From the NCBI GenBank assembly GCA_002315275.1, contig DCGN01000031.1, positions 26,621-52,637 of the forward strand: 26,017 nucleotides of DNA. The letters are read 5' to 3'. The stretch's first letter is position 1. Each line of letters starts with the position of its first letter. Under the pieces are notes generated by a model. The model worked only from the letters and a program-made list of their open reading frames with translations. It did no database searches and was not told the origin of the DNA. The stretch comes from Clostridiales bacterium UBA1777 (GTDB lineage: Bacteria > Bacillota > Clostridia > Oscillospirales > Oscillospiraceae). The translations under genes and the position numbers were made by a program. Shown here piece by piece: positions 14,425-21,522 of the stretch.

Positions 14425-14841
14425 ATGAAAAAGATAATTGTTATTGCTATTGCTTTTGTAATGCTTTTCGCTATGACCGCATGCTCAGCTCAGGGCACCA
14501 TCGAGGCTGCCAAGGTTGCCGGTATCCCCACTCACTATGTCGGTTCCGTCTATGCCTCCGAGCTCAACGCTTTCGGTTACACCCACTTCGAGTGCGATGA
14601 GGACACCGTCCTTCACTTCTCCGCATCCGATAACGAAGATGCCCAGTGGCTCGTATACGTTCTGAATTCCGAGTTCATCGACGATGATTGGCACATCACC
14701 GAGATGTATGTCCCCTACCTCGTCAACAGCGGCGATCTTGATGTTTTCGCCGGCCAGTATGTTTACATTTTCTGCAGCGTCAACTGCACCAACTGCGAGA
14801 AAATTCCCGCAGACCTCTGCATCACCTTTACTGCTGACTGA
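14425..14841 (+). CDS. Small lipoprotein of unknown function, probably highly expressed
   Basis: The 138-residue product starts MKKIIVIAIAFVML and has a lipobox FAMTAC with Cys20, so it should be lipidated and exposed outside the membrane. The mature part is short, acidic and aromatic-rich (YVGSVYASELNAFGYTHFE, then WLVYVLNSEFIDDDW), probably a beta-sandwich. It has a C-terminal cysteine group of spacing C-x3-C-x2-C-x7-C (CSVNCTNCEKIPADLC) that could bind metal or form disulfides. Codon choice is strikingly biased to C-ending codons (GCC, ATC, TAC, TTC, GTC) compared with every neighbour, which in fast-growing bacteria marks strong expression. A good promoter, a good ribosome binding site and a perfect terminator make it a single-gene unit. 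I do not recognise the family. Confidence 0.9.
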   Translation: MKKIIVIAIAFVMLFAMTACSAQGTIEAAKVAGIPTHYVGSVYASELNAFGYTHFECDEDTVLHFSASDNEDAQWLVYVLNSEFIDDDWHITEMYVPYLVNSGDLDVFAGQYVYIFCSVNCTNCEKIPADLCITFTAD

Positions 14842-14856
14842 TTTAGACAGATTATT

Positions 14857-14884
14857 AAAGAGCAGCTCCGCGGAGCTGCTCTTT
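14857..14884. terminator. Bidirectional terminator between the lipoprotein gene and cdsA
   Basis: A perfect 28-base palindrome, arms 14857-14870 and 14871-14884, is flanked by ATTATTT on the plus strand and AATAATC on the minus strand. It lies 15 bases after the lipoprotein stop and 1 base before the cdsA stop codon at 14886. Confidence 0.85.
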
Positions 14885-14885
14885 A

Positions 14886-15689
14886 TTATTTGACTATCAT
14901 TTCCGCAATGCGGAGGCACAGATACGTGGCGGGAATCGAGAATAGCAGGCTGTCCGCCCTATCAAACATTCCGCCGTGGCCGGGGATAAGATTTGAAAAG
15001 TCCTTTATATTGAGCATGCGCTTGAGGAGCGACTCCGCAAGATCGCCGATCTGGCCGAAGGTGGAGGCTACAAACGAGGCTGCGAGGCACACCCACAGCG
15101 GTACGAAATGGTTCTGCTTCATGATGAAGAATGTTACGAGGCCGCCGAGAAGAGACATTACCGCTCCGCAGACAGAGCCCTCGATCGTCTTGTTCGGGGA
15201 AACATTCGGAGCGAGCTTATGCTTGCCGAAGAGCTTTCCGCCGAACAGCGCGAAGCTGTCACACGCCCAAGTGGACAGGCAGGCGAGAGCTATCGTCTCG
15301 AACCAAATACTGCTCACGGAAATAAACATCAGCATGGAAAACGGCAGGCACGGATACGCGAGGCCCGCAAGCGTATACTCCGCGCCCCTTCCGGACGCCC
15401 TCGCGTTAATAATTCCGACCGTCAGCGCAAGGTATACTGCGCCGACATATACCGCCAGATACACGCCGAGGTCTGTTCCTATCAGCGCGAGGAGTGCCTG
15501 CACCGCCATGCACGCATACATGACCCACAGGCTGCAATATACTCCGTTTTTGTTGAGTGCATTGCTGTACTCATAAATACACAGCCCTGCTGAAGCAGCG
15601 AAAAACAGAACTCGCGTAATTTCCGATATAAAAAAGCAAGTTAACGAACAAATAATCAGAACTGCCGCGGAAATTAATCTCTTTTTCAA
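14886..15689 (-). CDS. cdsA: Phosphatidate cytidylyltransferase (CDP-diglyceride synthase)
   Basis: The 267-residue polytopic membrane protein makes CDP-diacylglycerol from CTP and phosphatidic acid, the precursor of the acidic and amine phospholipids. The family signature near residues 220-247 is complete: SLLKRMLNIKDFSN followed by IPGHGGMFDRADS. An upstream conserved segment, LAPNVSPNKTIEGSVCGA, is also present. About seven or eight membrane segments cover the rest. The start is TTG at 15689, supported by GGAGGG six bases upstream; no ATG fits. In many Firmicutes cdsA sits with frr, uppS and dxr. Here it instead follows an EFR1-type flavodoxin-ferredoxin gene by 38 bases and may be co-transcribed with it, so it could be either the main copy relocated or a second copy. 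Confidence 0.94.
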   Translation of the reverse strand: MKKRLISAAVLIICSLTCFFISEITRVLFFAASAGLCIYEYSNALNKNGVYCSLWVMYACMAVQALLALIGTDLGVYLAVYVGAVYLALTVGIINARASGRGAEYTLAGLAYPCLPFSMLMFISVSSIWFETIALACLSTWACDSFALFGGKLFGKHKLAPNVSPNKTIEGSVCGAVMSLLGGLVTFFIMKQNHFVPLWVCLAASFVASTFGQIGDLAESLLKRMLNIKDFSNLIPGHGGMFDRADSLLFSIPATYLCLRIAEMIVK

Positions 15690-15727
15690 TAAGTTCCCTC
15701 CGAACCCGATTGCATTTTCAGCGCTTT

Positions 15728-16504
15728 TCAGCGGCGCTGTTCGCCGTTATCGTTGAGGAAATATCTTCTCTTGCCGAGAGATATCTTGCCGTATTCAATG
15801 GCATTTGCGGGGCAGCGGCTTATGCAGGCCATGCAATGCGTGCATCTTCCCTGCCACTCGGGACCTTTATCTCCGAGGACAATATTCGCCATCGGGCACA
15901 CCTTTTCGCAAAGGCCGCACATGGTGCACGCACCCGTCGTCTCGAATTTCTTGTCCTTGACGGAATGCTTATAGAAAAACGGCTTCAGCTTGGATTTAGC
16001 GGGGCTGCCCGGAATATCAAGCTCCACGAGGGGCTGTCCCTGCGCGATCTTTCTGCCGATGCTCTCCAGCGCGGGTCTTGCGCAGGAGATAATGCCCTTT
16101 GCATCGTCATATGAGGGCGAATCGAACATCGCAATATAGTTCTCGGGCATACGCGCCGCGCCGAGGCCCATGAATCTCATCTTTTTATCCTTGCAGAGCT
16201 TCTCTGCTCCCTTTGCCGCCGCGCCCGTATCCGAGCCGCAGGTAAGGCAGAAGTAGAACTTGTCCGAGCCCGCGAGGTCGCATCTTCTGAGGAATTCTTC
16301 AACTGCCAAAGGAATATTCCAGCAGTATGTCGGGCAGACGAGGACATACGGCTTCGCGGATGCAAATCCGTGAATTCCGCCGTCGTTGCGTTCTATGTCG
16401 CTTCTGATAAGCTCGTTGAGATCAACTATCTCATCTTCCGTATACTGCGCGATGATCCTTGCGGCATAGCGGCTGTTTCCTGTTCCGGAAAAGCAAAATA
16501 TCAT
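15728..16504 (-). CDS. EFR1-type flavodoxin-ferredoxin fusion protein
   Basis: The N-terminal part is flavodoxin-like, with FMN phosphate loop FSGTGNSRYAA at residues 5-15 and a later CPTYCWNIP loop. The C-terminal part is a 2[4Fe-4S] ferredoxin with CTMCGLCEKVCP (Cys 193, 196, 199, 203) and CTHCMACISRCP (Cys 221, 224, 227, 231). This arrangement is typical of EFR1 family proteins in anaerobic Firmicutes, which probably shuttle electrons between FMN and iron-sulfur clusters; the physiological partner is usually unknown. Length (258) is normal. The ATG follows AGGAGG with a 9-base gap, and the gene starts 22 bases after the small gene at 16527-16853, so the two probably share a transcript. Nothing nearby identifies its electron partner. 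Confidence 0.93.
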   Translation of the reverse strand: MIFCFSGTGNSRYAARIIAQYTEDEIVDLNELIRSDIERNDGGIHGFASAKPYVLVCPTYCWNIPLAVEEFLRRCDLAGSDKFYFCLTCGSDTGAAAKGAEKLCKDKKMRFMGLGAARMPENYIAMFDSPSYDDAKGIISCARPALESIGRKIAQGQPLVELDIPGSPAKSKLKPFFYKHSVKDKKFETTGACTMCGLCEKVCPMANIVLGDKGPEWQGRCTHCMACISRCPANAIEYGKISLGKRRYFLNDNGEQRR

Positions 16505-16526
16505 GTCGGGAGCCTCCTGTAATTAC

Positions 16527-16853
16527 TTATGCAGGTTCGTATGACTTGCTGATCTCAATGCCGTCGGCATTATATTCAATGTCCTCCATGAGGGCGGGGT
16601 CAACACGGCTCCGCTTTTTGATGACCATGCCCTGCCCCTGATTGTTGAAAACCCAGATCTTATAGCCTCTGAATTCGGGATCTGGCTTGTTGAAAACGCT
16701 CGTTGCATTGAGGCGGCAGAACTTTGCTCTGCCCTCGGGAGTATCGAGCAGATCGCCGGGGCCGTTATAGTAAAGCTCGTCCTTCGCGGCATCCTGCTTG
16801 AACTGTTCCCACCCATCCTCGGATATCTTCATAACATCATTAGGCTCAAACAT
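16527..16853 (-). CDS. Small unrecognised protein (108 aa) upstream of the EFR1 gene
   Basis: The ATG at 16853 is chosen because AGGAG lies 8 bases before it. A TTG farther upstream (16889) overlaps a TATAAT and so probably lies before the transcription start. The product MFEPNDVMKISEDGWEQF... is soluble and acidic, with no cysteines apart from one, and with conserved-looking aromatic and charged positions (FRGYKIWVFNNQGQG, MEDIEYNADGIEISKSYEP). There is no signal peptide or membrane segment. I do not recognise the family. It is probably the first gene of a unit with the flavodoxin-ferredoxin gene 22 bases downstream, so a redox-linked role is possible but unproven. Confidence 0.78.
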   Translation of the reverse strand: MFEPNDVMKISEDGWEQFKQDAAKDELYYNGPGDLLDTPEGRAKFCRLNATSVFNKPDPEFRGYKIWVFNNQGQGMVIKKRSRVDPALMEDIEYNADGIEISKSYEPA

Positions 16854-16880
16854 TGTTAAACTCTCCTGTTCCGTCTGCTT

Positions 16881-16886
16881 ATTATA
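16881..16886 (-). promoter_or_regulatory. Candidate -10 element for the 108-aa/EFR1 unit
   Basis: A perfect TATAAT on the minus strand (16886-16881) lies about 28 bases before the ATG at 16853. No convincing -35 is seen at 16-18 bases; a second TATAAT a few bases upstream competes. Low certainty. Confidence 0.35.
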
Positions 16887-16989
16887 CAAGCATTATATAA
16901 ACCTAACATAAAAAATCTTAATAAATAGAGGATATCATATTCCGACAGTTATAGCAAGTTAAAATACATTTACCGCCAAAAAAGGCCCG

Positions 16990-17024
16990 AAAAAATACCC
17001 CATACCTTTTTGTGGTATGAGGTA
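16990..17024 (-). terminator. Intrinsic terminator after the SipL-like gene
   Basis: Arms 16996-17006 and 17014-17024 pair (TACC-CATACC with GGTATG-GGTA, one mismatch), with a 7-base loop. A TATTTTTT run follows on the minus strand. It lies about 50 bases past the stop at 17076. Confidence 0.75.
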
Positions 17025-17075
17025 GTCTTTTGTCATCTTTACTTAATGACATTGGTCACGTGACATCCTTTTTGC

Positions 17076-18572
17076 TTATATTGACTTTGGGATCATTATC
17101 AGCTTTCCGTTTATATCCGCGCAGTCGTTGAAGGCAGTTATCTTTTCCATGCTTGAGTGATACCTTTCCGCCAGCTCCCAAAGCGTTTCCCGCTCTGCCC
17201 TGACGACGGTCGCCTCGGGAAAGCTATGATAATCGTATGGGGCTTCATCATCATACTGCGCGGAAACCACTATGTCAGCGGAGGCTTCCGATACAGTCTG
17301 TGTTACGAAGCAAACGGTAACTTCGCCGGATATCAGCTCGCCTTCGGGGCGAAGTGTGCTGCTGAGAACAGACGCACTGCTCAAAACGGCGTTCTCCTCG
17401 CATACGGCCTCGGCTGTCAGCACTCTTCTGGCCGTGGCAAGCGTTTTATCCGCAAGCGAGTACACCGCCTCCGTCTGAATTGTTGCGCGAAGCGCCGTGC
17501 CGAGCTTCTCAAAGTGGGTTATCGCGGCGCTGATGCTGATCACGTCGCAGCACTCCTCGCCGATATCAAGCTCTCCGGCGCAGGTGGCTGTGATACTGCT
17601 CTGCTTAGCTCCGGTTCGGAAAGCGAGCTTTTCCGTTTTGCAATGCACCGGCGCAAGATTGCTGTACATATCCGAAACGAACGAGACGGTCTGAGCCTTA
17701 TATCCGACCAGCTGAATAACGGCGTGTATCTCCGCCTCAACTGTTTTGCCGCCGTTTATCGAATCAAGAATATCTGCATAGGCGGATACCGTCTCTGCCG
17801 AGAATATGAAGCTGTCCGCGGCATTATCTCCGACATCCGCAAGCTGAGAAAACGGCACGGTGTGCGAAAGCCATATGGGATACGGCGTATCATCGGCCAG
17901 ATAGCACAGCTCTATCCTCGCTTTACCCTTCATTAGTACCTTGTTTCCGACCTGTTGCCCGTCCTCGCAGATAAAGTCCGCAATGCACGAGACTATCCTT
18001 GACGGTATCGCCTTTCCGGGCATTATTGCGAACTGATCCGTGACGGTAAAGGTCTTGTCTGTTACGACCGTTATCTTTTCGGTGCTGACCTCTCTTTTCA
18101 GAGCATGGAGCACGGGGCCGTTCTCCGCCGTCTGCGCCGACACGGTGAGCTCATCCGCTTTTCGGTACGCGGTGATCTCACCGGTGATTTCGACCGTCAT
18201 TGCCACCTTGCGCGGATTAAGTATCCTCGTTTCCGTATTTGACACTTTCAGCGCGGCAACGGCGCTCTCCGACAGCTCTGCGCCGTCGGCCTCGGCCTCC
18301 ATTATGAACTGTTTCTTCAAGCTTACGGTCTGGAGCTTATCCTCGCTCTCCGTGATATAAAGCAATGCTGCGCTTATCTCCCCCGTGACCGTCACTCCGC
18401 GCGAGGTGACATCCTTGCTCTTGATATATACCTCAGTCCGCACCGTAGATATATGCGCGATATCCTCGTTAGTATCGGGTACGACGGTCTCCAGGTATTC
18501 CTGCACAGTCTTCGTTTTTTTCAGGCTCTCGGTGTAGAATCTCCCGGTCTTATTTTCAAATGCGATCTCCAT
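17076..18572 (-). CDS. sipL: SipL-like spore morphogenesis protein (DUF3794 repeats plus LysM)
   Basis: The 498-residue protein contains three DUF3794/SipL-type beta-rich segments (about 1-150, 165-290 and 300-430) and a C-terminal LysM-like domain (about 450-497) with ETLWELAERYHSSMEKITAF followed by GKLIMIP. In Clostridioides difficile, SipL uses its LysM domain to bind SpoIVA, the ATPase that builds the spore coat basement layer. It is needed for coat attachment during mother-cell engulfment. The gene lies 41 bases downstream of the SpoVM-like ORF, and SpoVM also recruits SpoIVA. The ATG is preceded by GAGGAG. The likely transcript starts at the sigma-E-like promoter 18892-18921, giving mother-cell expression. 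Assignment to the family is strong from architecture; orthology to sipL is likely. Confidence 0.88.
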   Translation of the reverse strand: MEIAFENKTGRFYTESLKKTKTVQEYLETVVPDTNEDIAHISTVRTEVYIKSKDVTSRGVTVTGEISAALLYITESEDKLQTVSLKKQFIMEAEADGAELSESAVAALKVSNTETRILNPRKVAMTVEITGEITAYRKADELTVSAQTAENGPVLHALKREVSTEKITVVTDKTFTVTDQFAIMPGKAIPSRIVSCIADFICEDGQQVGNKVLMKGKARIELCYLADDTPYPIWLSHTVPFSQLADVGDNAADSFIFSAETVSAYADILDSINGGKTVEAEIHAVIQLVGYKAQTVSFVSDMYSNLAPVHCKTEKLAFRTGAKQSSITATCAGELDIGEECCDVISISAAITHFEKLGTALRATIQTEAVYSLADKTLATARRVLTAEAVCEENAVLSSASVLSSTLRPEGELISGEVTVCFVTQTVSEASADIVVSAQYDDEAPYDYHSFPEATVVRAERETLWELAERYHSSMEKITAFNDCADINGKLIMIPKSI

Positions 18573-18613
18573 CTCACAAACTCCTCACTTCGCAGTTTGT
18601 ACAGTTTATGAGG

Positions 18614-18697
18614 TCAAGCGTTTGAATTATTCCTCCCTGCCCTAAGCCGAAAAAGCCGCGATATGAATCTCGGAAGTCTGAATACAAATATTCTCAT
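18614..18697 (-). CDS. spoVM: SpoVM-like spore coat anchoring peptide (27 aa)
   Basis: The 27-codon ORF begins MRIFVFRLPRFISRLFRL. Compared with SpoVM of Bacillus subtilis as I remember it (MKFYTIKLPKFLGGIVRA...), it keeps length, the central L-P-basic-F core, the amphipathic basic/hydrophobic spacing and the start. SpoVM inserts shallowly in the positively curved forespore membrane and recruits SpoIVA. The ribosome binding site AAGGGGGAAA lies directly before the ATG. Position adds support: in B. subtilis, spoVM lies just beyond the prpC-prkC-rsgA cluster, which is the arrangement here. Next downstream is a SipL-like gene, whose product also binds SpoIVA. It is too short for standard gene calling, so it could easily be missed. 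Confidence 0.82.
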   Translation of the reverse strand: MRIFVFRLPRFISRLFRLRAGRNNSNA

Positions 18698-18706
18698 ATT
18701 TCCCCC

Positions 18707-18859
18707 TTAACAGCATCTGATAAACCATATGCCCACGCCTATAAGCGCTCCCGCCAGAACAAACCACCAGAATTCCCCCGGCAGGACTATCGAAAGGATG
18801 ATCACCGCTCCCGTTCCGACGGCGCAGCAGCCTATCGCTCTTTTCCTTCCGTTATTCAC
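18707..18859 (-). CDS. 50-aa single-pass membrane peptide preceding the SpoVM-like gene
   Basis: The GTG at 18859 follows GGGAGG with an 8-base gap. The 50 residues have a short basic start (MNNGRKRAIG) and one long hydrophobic region (AVIILSIVLPGEFWWFVLAG and onward to GIWFI), with paired cysteines near each end (CC at 11-12 and at the C-terminus). It probably spans the membrane once or as a hairpin. It ends 9 bases before the SpoVM-like start codon, so the two are likely translated from one transcript. The family is not recognised; the operon and the sigma-E-like promoter imply a mother-cell sporulation role. The ribosome binding site lies inside a terminator hairpin (18863-18911). Confidence 0.65.
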   Translation of the reverse strand: MNNGRKRAIGCCAVGTGAVIILSIVLPGEFWWFVLAGALIGVGIWFIRCC

Positions 18860-18911
18860 AAAAACCGCCTCCCGCAAGCTGCATCTTATGCATTCTATGC
18901 GGAAGGCGGTT
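18857..18911 (-). terminator. Intrinsic terminator after rsgA that hides the next gene's ribosome binding site
   Basis: On the minus strand the 5' arm AACCGCCT-TC-CGCA (18911-18898) pairs with TGCG-GG-AGGCGGTT (18876-18863), with a 2-base internal mismatch and a 21-base loop, followed by a TTTTT run that continues into GTG at 18859. It would stop transcripts reading through from rsgA. The 3' arm contains GGGAGG (18873-18868), the ribosome binding site of the 50-aa gene, so in any read-through RNA that site is paired. Confidence 0.75.
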
Positions 18912-18921
18912 ATTTATATTC
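18892..18921 (-). promoter_or_regulatory. Candidate sigma-E promoter for the 50-aa/spoVM/sipL unit
   Basis: On the minus strand GAATATA (18921-18915), a 15-base spacer and CATAGAAT (18899-18892) fit the sporulation sigma-E pattern (-35 near ATA, -10 CATA-A-T) with one -10 mismatch. Start would fall near 18885, inside the loop of the overlapping terminator, so the transcript would lack the 5' arm and leave the ribosome binding site free. Confidence 0.6.
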
Positions 18922-18934
18922 CGTTAATGAGGTA

Positions 18935-19816
18935 TTATTCTTCCCAGAACTTATGCTGAGCGCAGAGCTGATAGAGCTTTTCGTATGACTCGTACCTGCT
19001 TTTCGCTATTCTGCCGTCGGCTACTGCCTCCGTAACGCAGCAATCCGGCTCTCTGAGGTGTGCGCAGTCCGCGAACCTGCACTTGCCGATGAACGGCTCA
19101 AAGTCAACGAAGTCGTACTGCAGGTCTTCCTTTGCGATGGTCTGCATCATGCGTATATCAAAGGAGGCAAAGCCCGGCGTATCGGCTATGTAGGTGTCCT
19201 CTCCGAGCTCGTATAGCTCCACGTGGCGCGTTGTATGCTTGCCTCTGCCGAGGCGAAGGCTCACATCGCCCGTTTCAATGTTCGCACCGGGCATCAGAAT
19301 GTTTAGTATGCTCGATTTTCCCACTCCCGAGTTGCCCGTAAACGCGCAGGTCTTGCCGCTGAGAGCCGCCAGGAGCTCCGCGCAGCCCTCCCCCGTCTCC
19401 GCGCTCGTGCGGACGACCTTGAAGCCCGCCGAGGAGAACACGCCGAATATATCGTTACCGGGGTCAATGTCCGTTTTGTTGATACAAACAACAAGCTCGC
19501 AGTCCGCCTCATGGGCGATAACGGACACGCGGTCTATGAGGAAGGGATCTGTAACGGGATTGGTGTTTGCCGCCACGAACACGAGAGTGTCAATATTGGC
19601 GACTGCGGGACGGATGAACCAGTTTTTCCTCTTCTCGACGGTATCGACTCTCCCGTTTCCCGCCGAGTCCATGCTGCATATGACCGCATCTCCGACGAGA
19701 GGCGACGTGCCGTCAAGTCTGAACTTGCCTCTGGCCTTGCAGGTGAGGATGCTGCCGTCCTCTGTTTTTACATAATAGAAGCCGCTGAGGGCTTTGACGA
19801 TCTTTCCTCTTATCAT
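18935..19816 (-). CDS. rsgA: Small ribosomal subunit biogenesis GTPase RsgA
   Basis: The 293-residue circularly permuted GTPase aids late maturation of the 30S subunit. An N-terminal OB-fold (about 1-65) is followed by the motifs in permuted order: G4 NKTD, then G1 GNSGVGKSSI, then G3 DTPGFASF. A C-terminal zinc site C-x4-C-x-H-x5-C occurs in CRFADCAHLREPDCC. Length is typical. Its ATG begins directly after the prkC stop (TAA-ATG), without a strong ribosome binding site, so it is probably translationally coupled to prkC. The prpC-prkC-rsgA order is a conserved Firmicutes arrangement. Its transcript is closed by the hairpin at 18857-18911. Confidence 0.97.
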   Translation of the reverse strand: MIRGKIVKALSGFYYVKTEDGSILTCKARGKFRLDGTSPLVGDAVICSMDSAGNGRVDTVEKRKNWFIRPAVANIDTLVFVAANTNPVTDPFLIDRVSVIAHEADCELVVCINKTDIDPGNDIFGVFSSAGFKVVRTSAETGEGCAELLAALSGKTCAFTGNSGVGKSSILNILMPGANIETGDVSLRLGRGKHTTRHVELYELGEDTYIADTPGFASFDIRMMQTIAKEDLQYDFVDFEPFIGKCRFADCAHLREPDCCVTEAVADGRIAKSRYESYEKLYQLCAQHKFWEE

Positions 19817-21502
19817 TTACGCCGCAGGTCCCGACGAGACCGTCAGGTATATCTTGGTGTGCTCCTCAACATCCGTGAAAGCTGGAATCGTCTGCCCGAT
19901 GACCGTGCCGGCCTCAAGATCGCTCTCCGTGACGGTAGAGCCGCCGTAGCTGAGGTTTGTGTTCTCGAGCTTGATTATGGCCGCATCCTCGGTGCTGCCT
20001 ATCAGGTTCGGCATCTTGACGTAGCTGATCTGAGTGCCGGAGCTGACAGTTATATATACAGTTGACCCGGTGGAAATCTTTTCGCCGCTGTTCGGGCTCG
20101 TGCTGATAACGCGGTCGCGCTCGACGGTGTCGGAGGTCTGGCTCTCTATCTCAACGAGGAATCCGGCGTTCTTTATCTGAAGAACAGCCTCTCTGTAGTC
20201 CATTCCGTTAACCTCCGGGACTGCCACGGGTACGGCGCCCGAGTTTACGGTAATATCGACGACTATGCCCGAGGGGACGACCATCATGCTGCTGCCCGCG
20301 TCCGGAGACTGCGAAACTATCATGCCTACCTCGGCCGTCTCATCCACCACATAGGTGACGTTGAAATTATACTCTGCCATAAGCTCGGCATTGTTGATGA
20401 CCGAGTTATAATAGCTGCCGACGAAGCTTGGAAGCTCTATCCTCTCCGCGGGAGAGAACACGTCATTCAGCCAGAAGCCCCAGAGGAACGCGATGAGCGC
20501 AACGATCACGGCAAGCGCGCCGAATGTGCCCGTCAGGAAGCTGACCTTACCGGAGCGTCTTCTCTGATGCTTAAACTTTTCCTTTGATAGCTCGCTTACC
20601 GATCTGACCGGCATAACGGCGGGATTTTCCTTCTCCTCGCGCGCGGTTACCTCGCTTTCAAGCCTTGCCTGCTCGGCCGTAAAGGCATCGAGATCATCGA
20701 GCAGAGCTGATGCCGTCTGATATCTCTCATCGATGTTTGCCTTCATTGCCTTGAGCGCTATTGCCTCAAGCTCGGGAGGAATAAACGGGTCTATCTCATG
20801 CGGAAGGACGAATTCGCCGCTCATATGCTTGAGTGCGATCTCGCCTATCGTCTCCCCTGTATACGGCAGCTTGCCGGTGAGCATTTCGTACATGACGACG
20901 CCGAGGGAATACACATCGCTTCTGGCATCGGGCATCTCGCCTCTTGCCTGCTCCGGAGCTATATAGTGGATCGAGCCGATGGCCTGACCGTTATTCTCAT
21001 ACAGTTCGTTTTCAAGCGCGGCTATGCCGAAATCAGCGACCTTTATCGTGCCGTCACGCAGGAGCATGATGTTCTGAGGCTTGATGTCTCTGTGGATGAT
21101 GCCTCTTTCATGAGCGTGCGAAAGTGCCTTCGTGATCTGCTTTGTGAAGTGAACCGTCTCTTTCCAGTCAAGCGCGCCCTTTTTGTCCATATACTGCTTG
21201 AGCGTGATGCCATTTATGAGCTCCATCACTATGTATTCGATTTCATCATTATGAGAGACATCGTAAACAGCGACAATATTCGGGTGCGAGAGCATGGCAA
21301 CGGCTTGAGATTCAGCACAGAAGCGGCTGCGGAACTCCTCGTCCGCCGCCGTCTCATCGCGCATTATTTTAATGGCAACATTGCGGTTCAGTCTATGGCA
21401 GAGTGCCTTGTAGACAACTGCCATGCCGCCCTCGCCGATGACATCGAGTATCTCATACCTGTCATCAAGCATCCGGCCGATGTACTTATCATTTTCGTTC
21501 AT
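19817..21502 (-). CDS. prkC: Membrane Ser/Thr kinase with PASTA domains (PrkC/StkP type)
   Basis: Residues about 10-275 are a Hanks-type kinase: glycine loop GEGGMAVVYKA, catalytic Lys in VAIKIM, HRDIKPQN, DFGIA and APEQARGE. A juxtamembrane region with basic residues precedes a single membrane segment (about 322-345, ALAVIVALIAFLWGFWL). Three extracellular PASTA repeats follow (starting near IELPSFVG, VPEVNG and MPNLIG), which in homologues bind peptidoglycan fragments or lipid II. The protein signals cell-wall state, growth and, in Bacillus, spore germination, and PrpC reverses its phosphorylation. I favour ATG 21502 because GGAG precedes it with a 6-base gap. ATG 21526 overlaps the prpC stop as ATGA but lacks a ribosome binding site, and would add eight residues. 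Confidence 0.95.
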   Translation of the reverse strand: MNENDKYIGRMLDDRYEILDVIGEGGMAVVYKALCHRLNRNVAIKIMRDETAADEEFRSRFCAESQAVAMLSHPNIVAVYDVSHNDEIEYIVMELINGITLKQYMDKKGALDWKETVHFTKQITKALSHAHERGIIHRDIKPQNIMLLRDGTIKVADFGIAALENELYENNGQAIGSIHYIAPEQARGEMPDARSDVYSLGVVMYEMLTGKLPYTGETIGEIALKHMSGEFVLPHEIDPFIPPELEAIALKAMKANIDERYQTASALLDDLDAFTAEQARLESEVTAREEKENPAVMPVRSVSELSKEKFKHQRRRSGKVSFLTGTFGALAVIVALIAFLWGFWLNDVFSPAERIELPSFVGSYYNSVINNAELMAEYNFNVTYVVDETAEVGMIVSQSPDAGSSMMVVPSGIVVDITVNSGAVPVAVPEVNGMDYREAVLQIKNAGFLVEIESQTSDTVERDRVISTSPNSGEKISTGSTVYITVSSGTQISYVKMPNLIGSTEDAAIIKLENTNLSYGGSTVTESDLEAGTVIGQTIPAFTDVEEHTKIYLTVSSGPAA

Positions 21503-21522
21503 AGGTTCTCCGTTTCTTCGGG

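Noticed and set aside
16854..16889. Longer start (TTG) for the 108-aa protein
   Set aside because: The TTG overlaps a TATAAT element and has no ribosome binding site; ATG 16853 has AGGAG at good distance.
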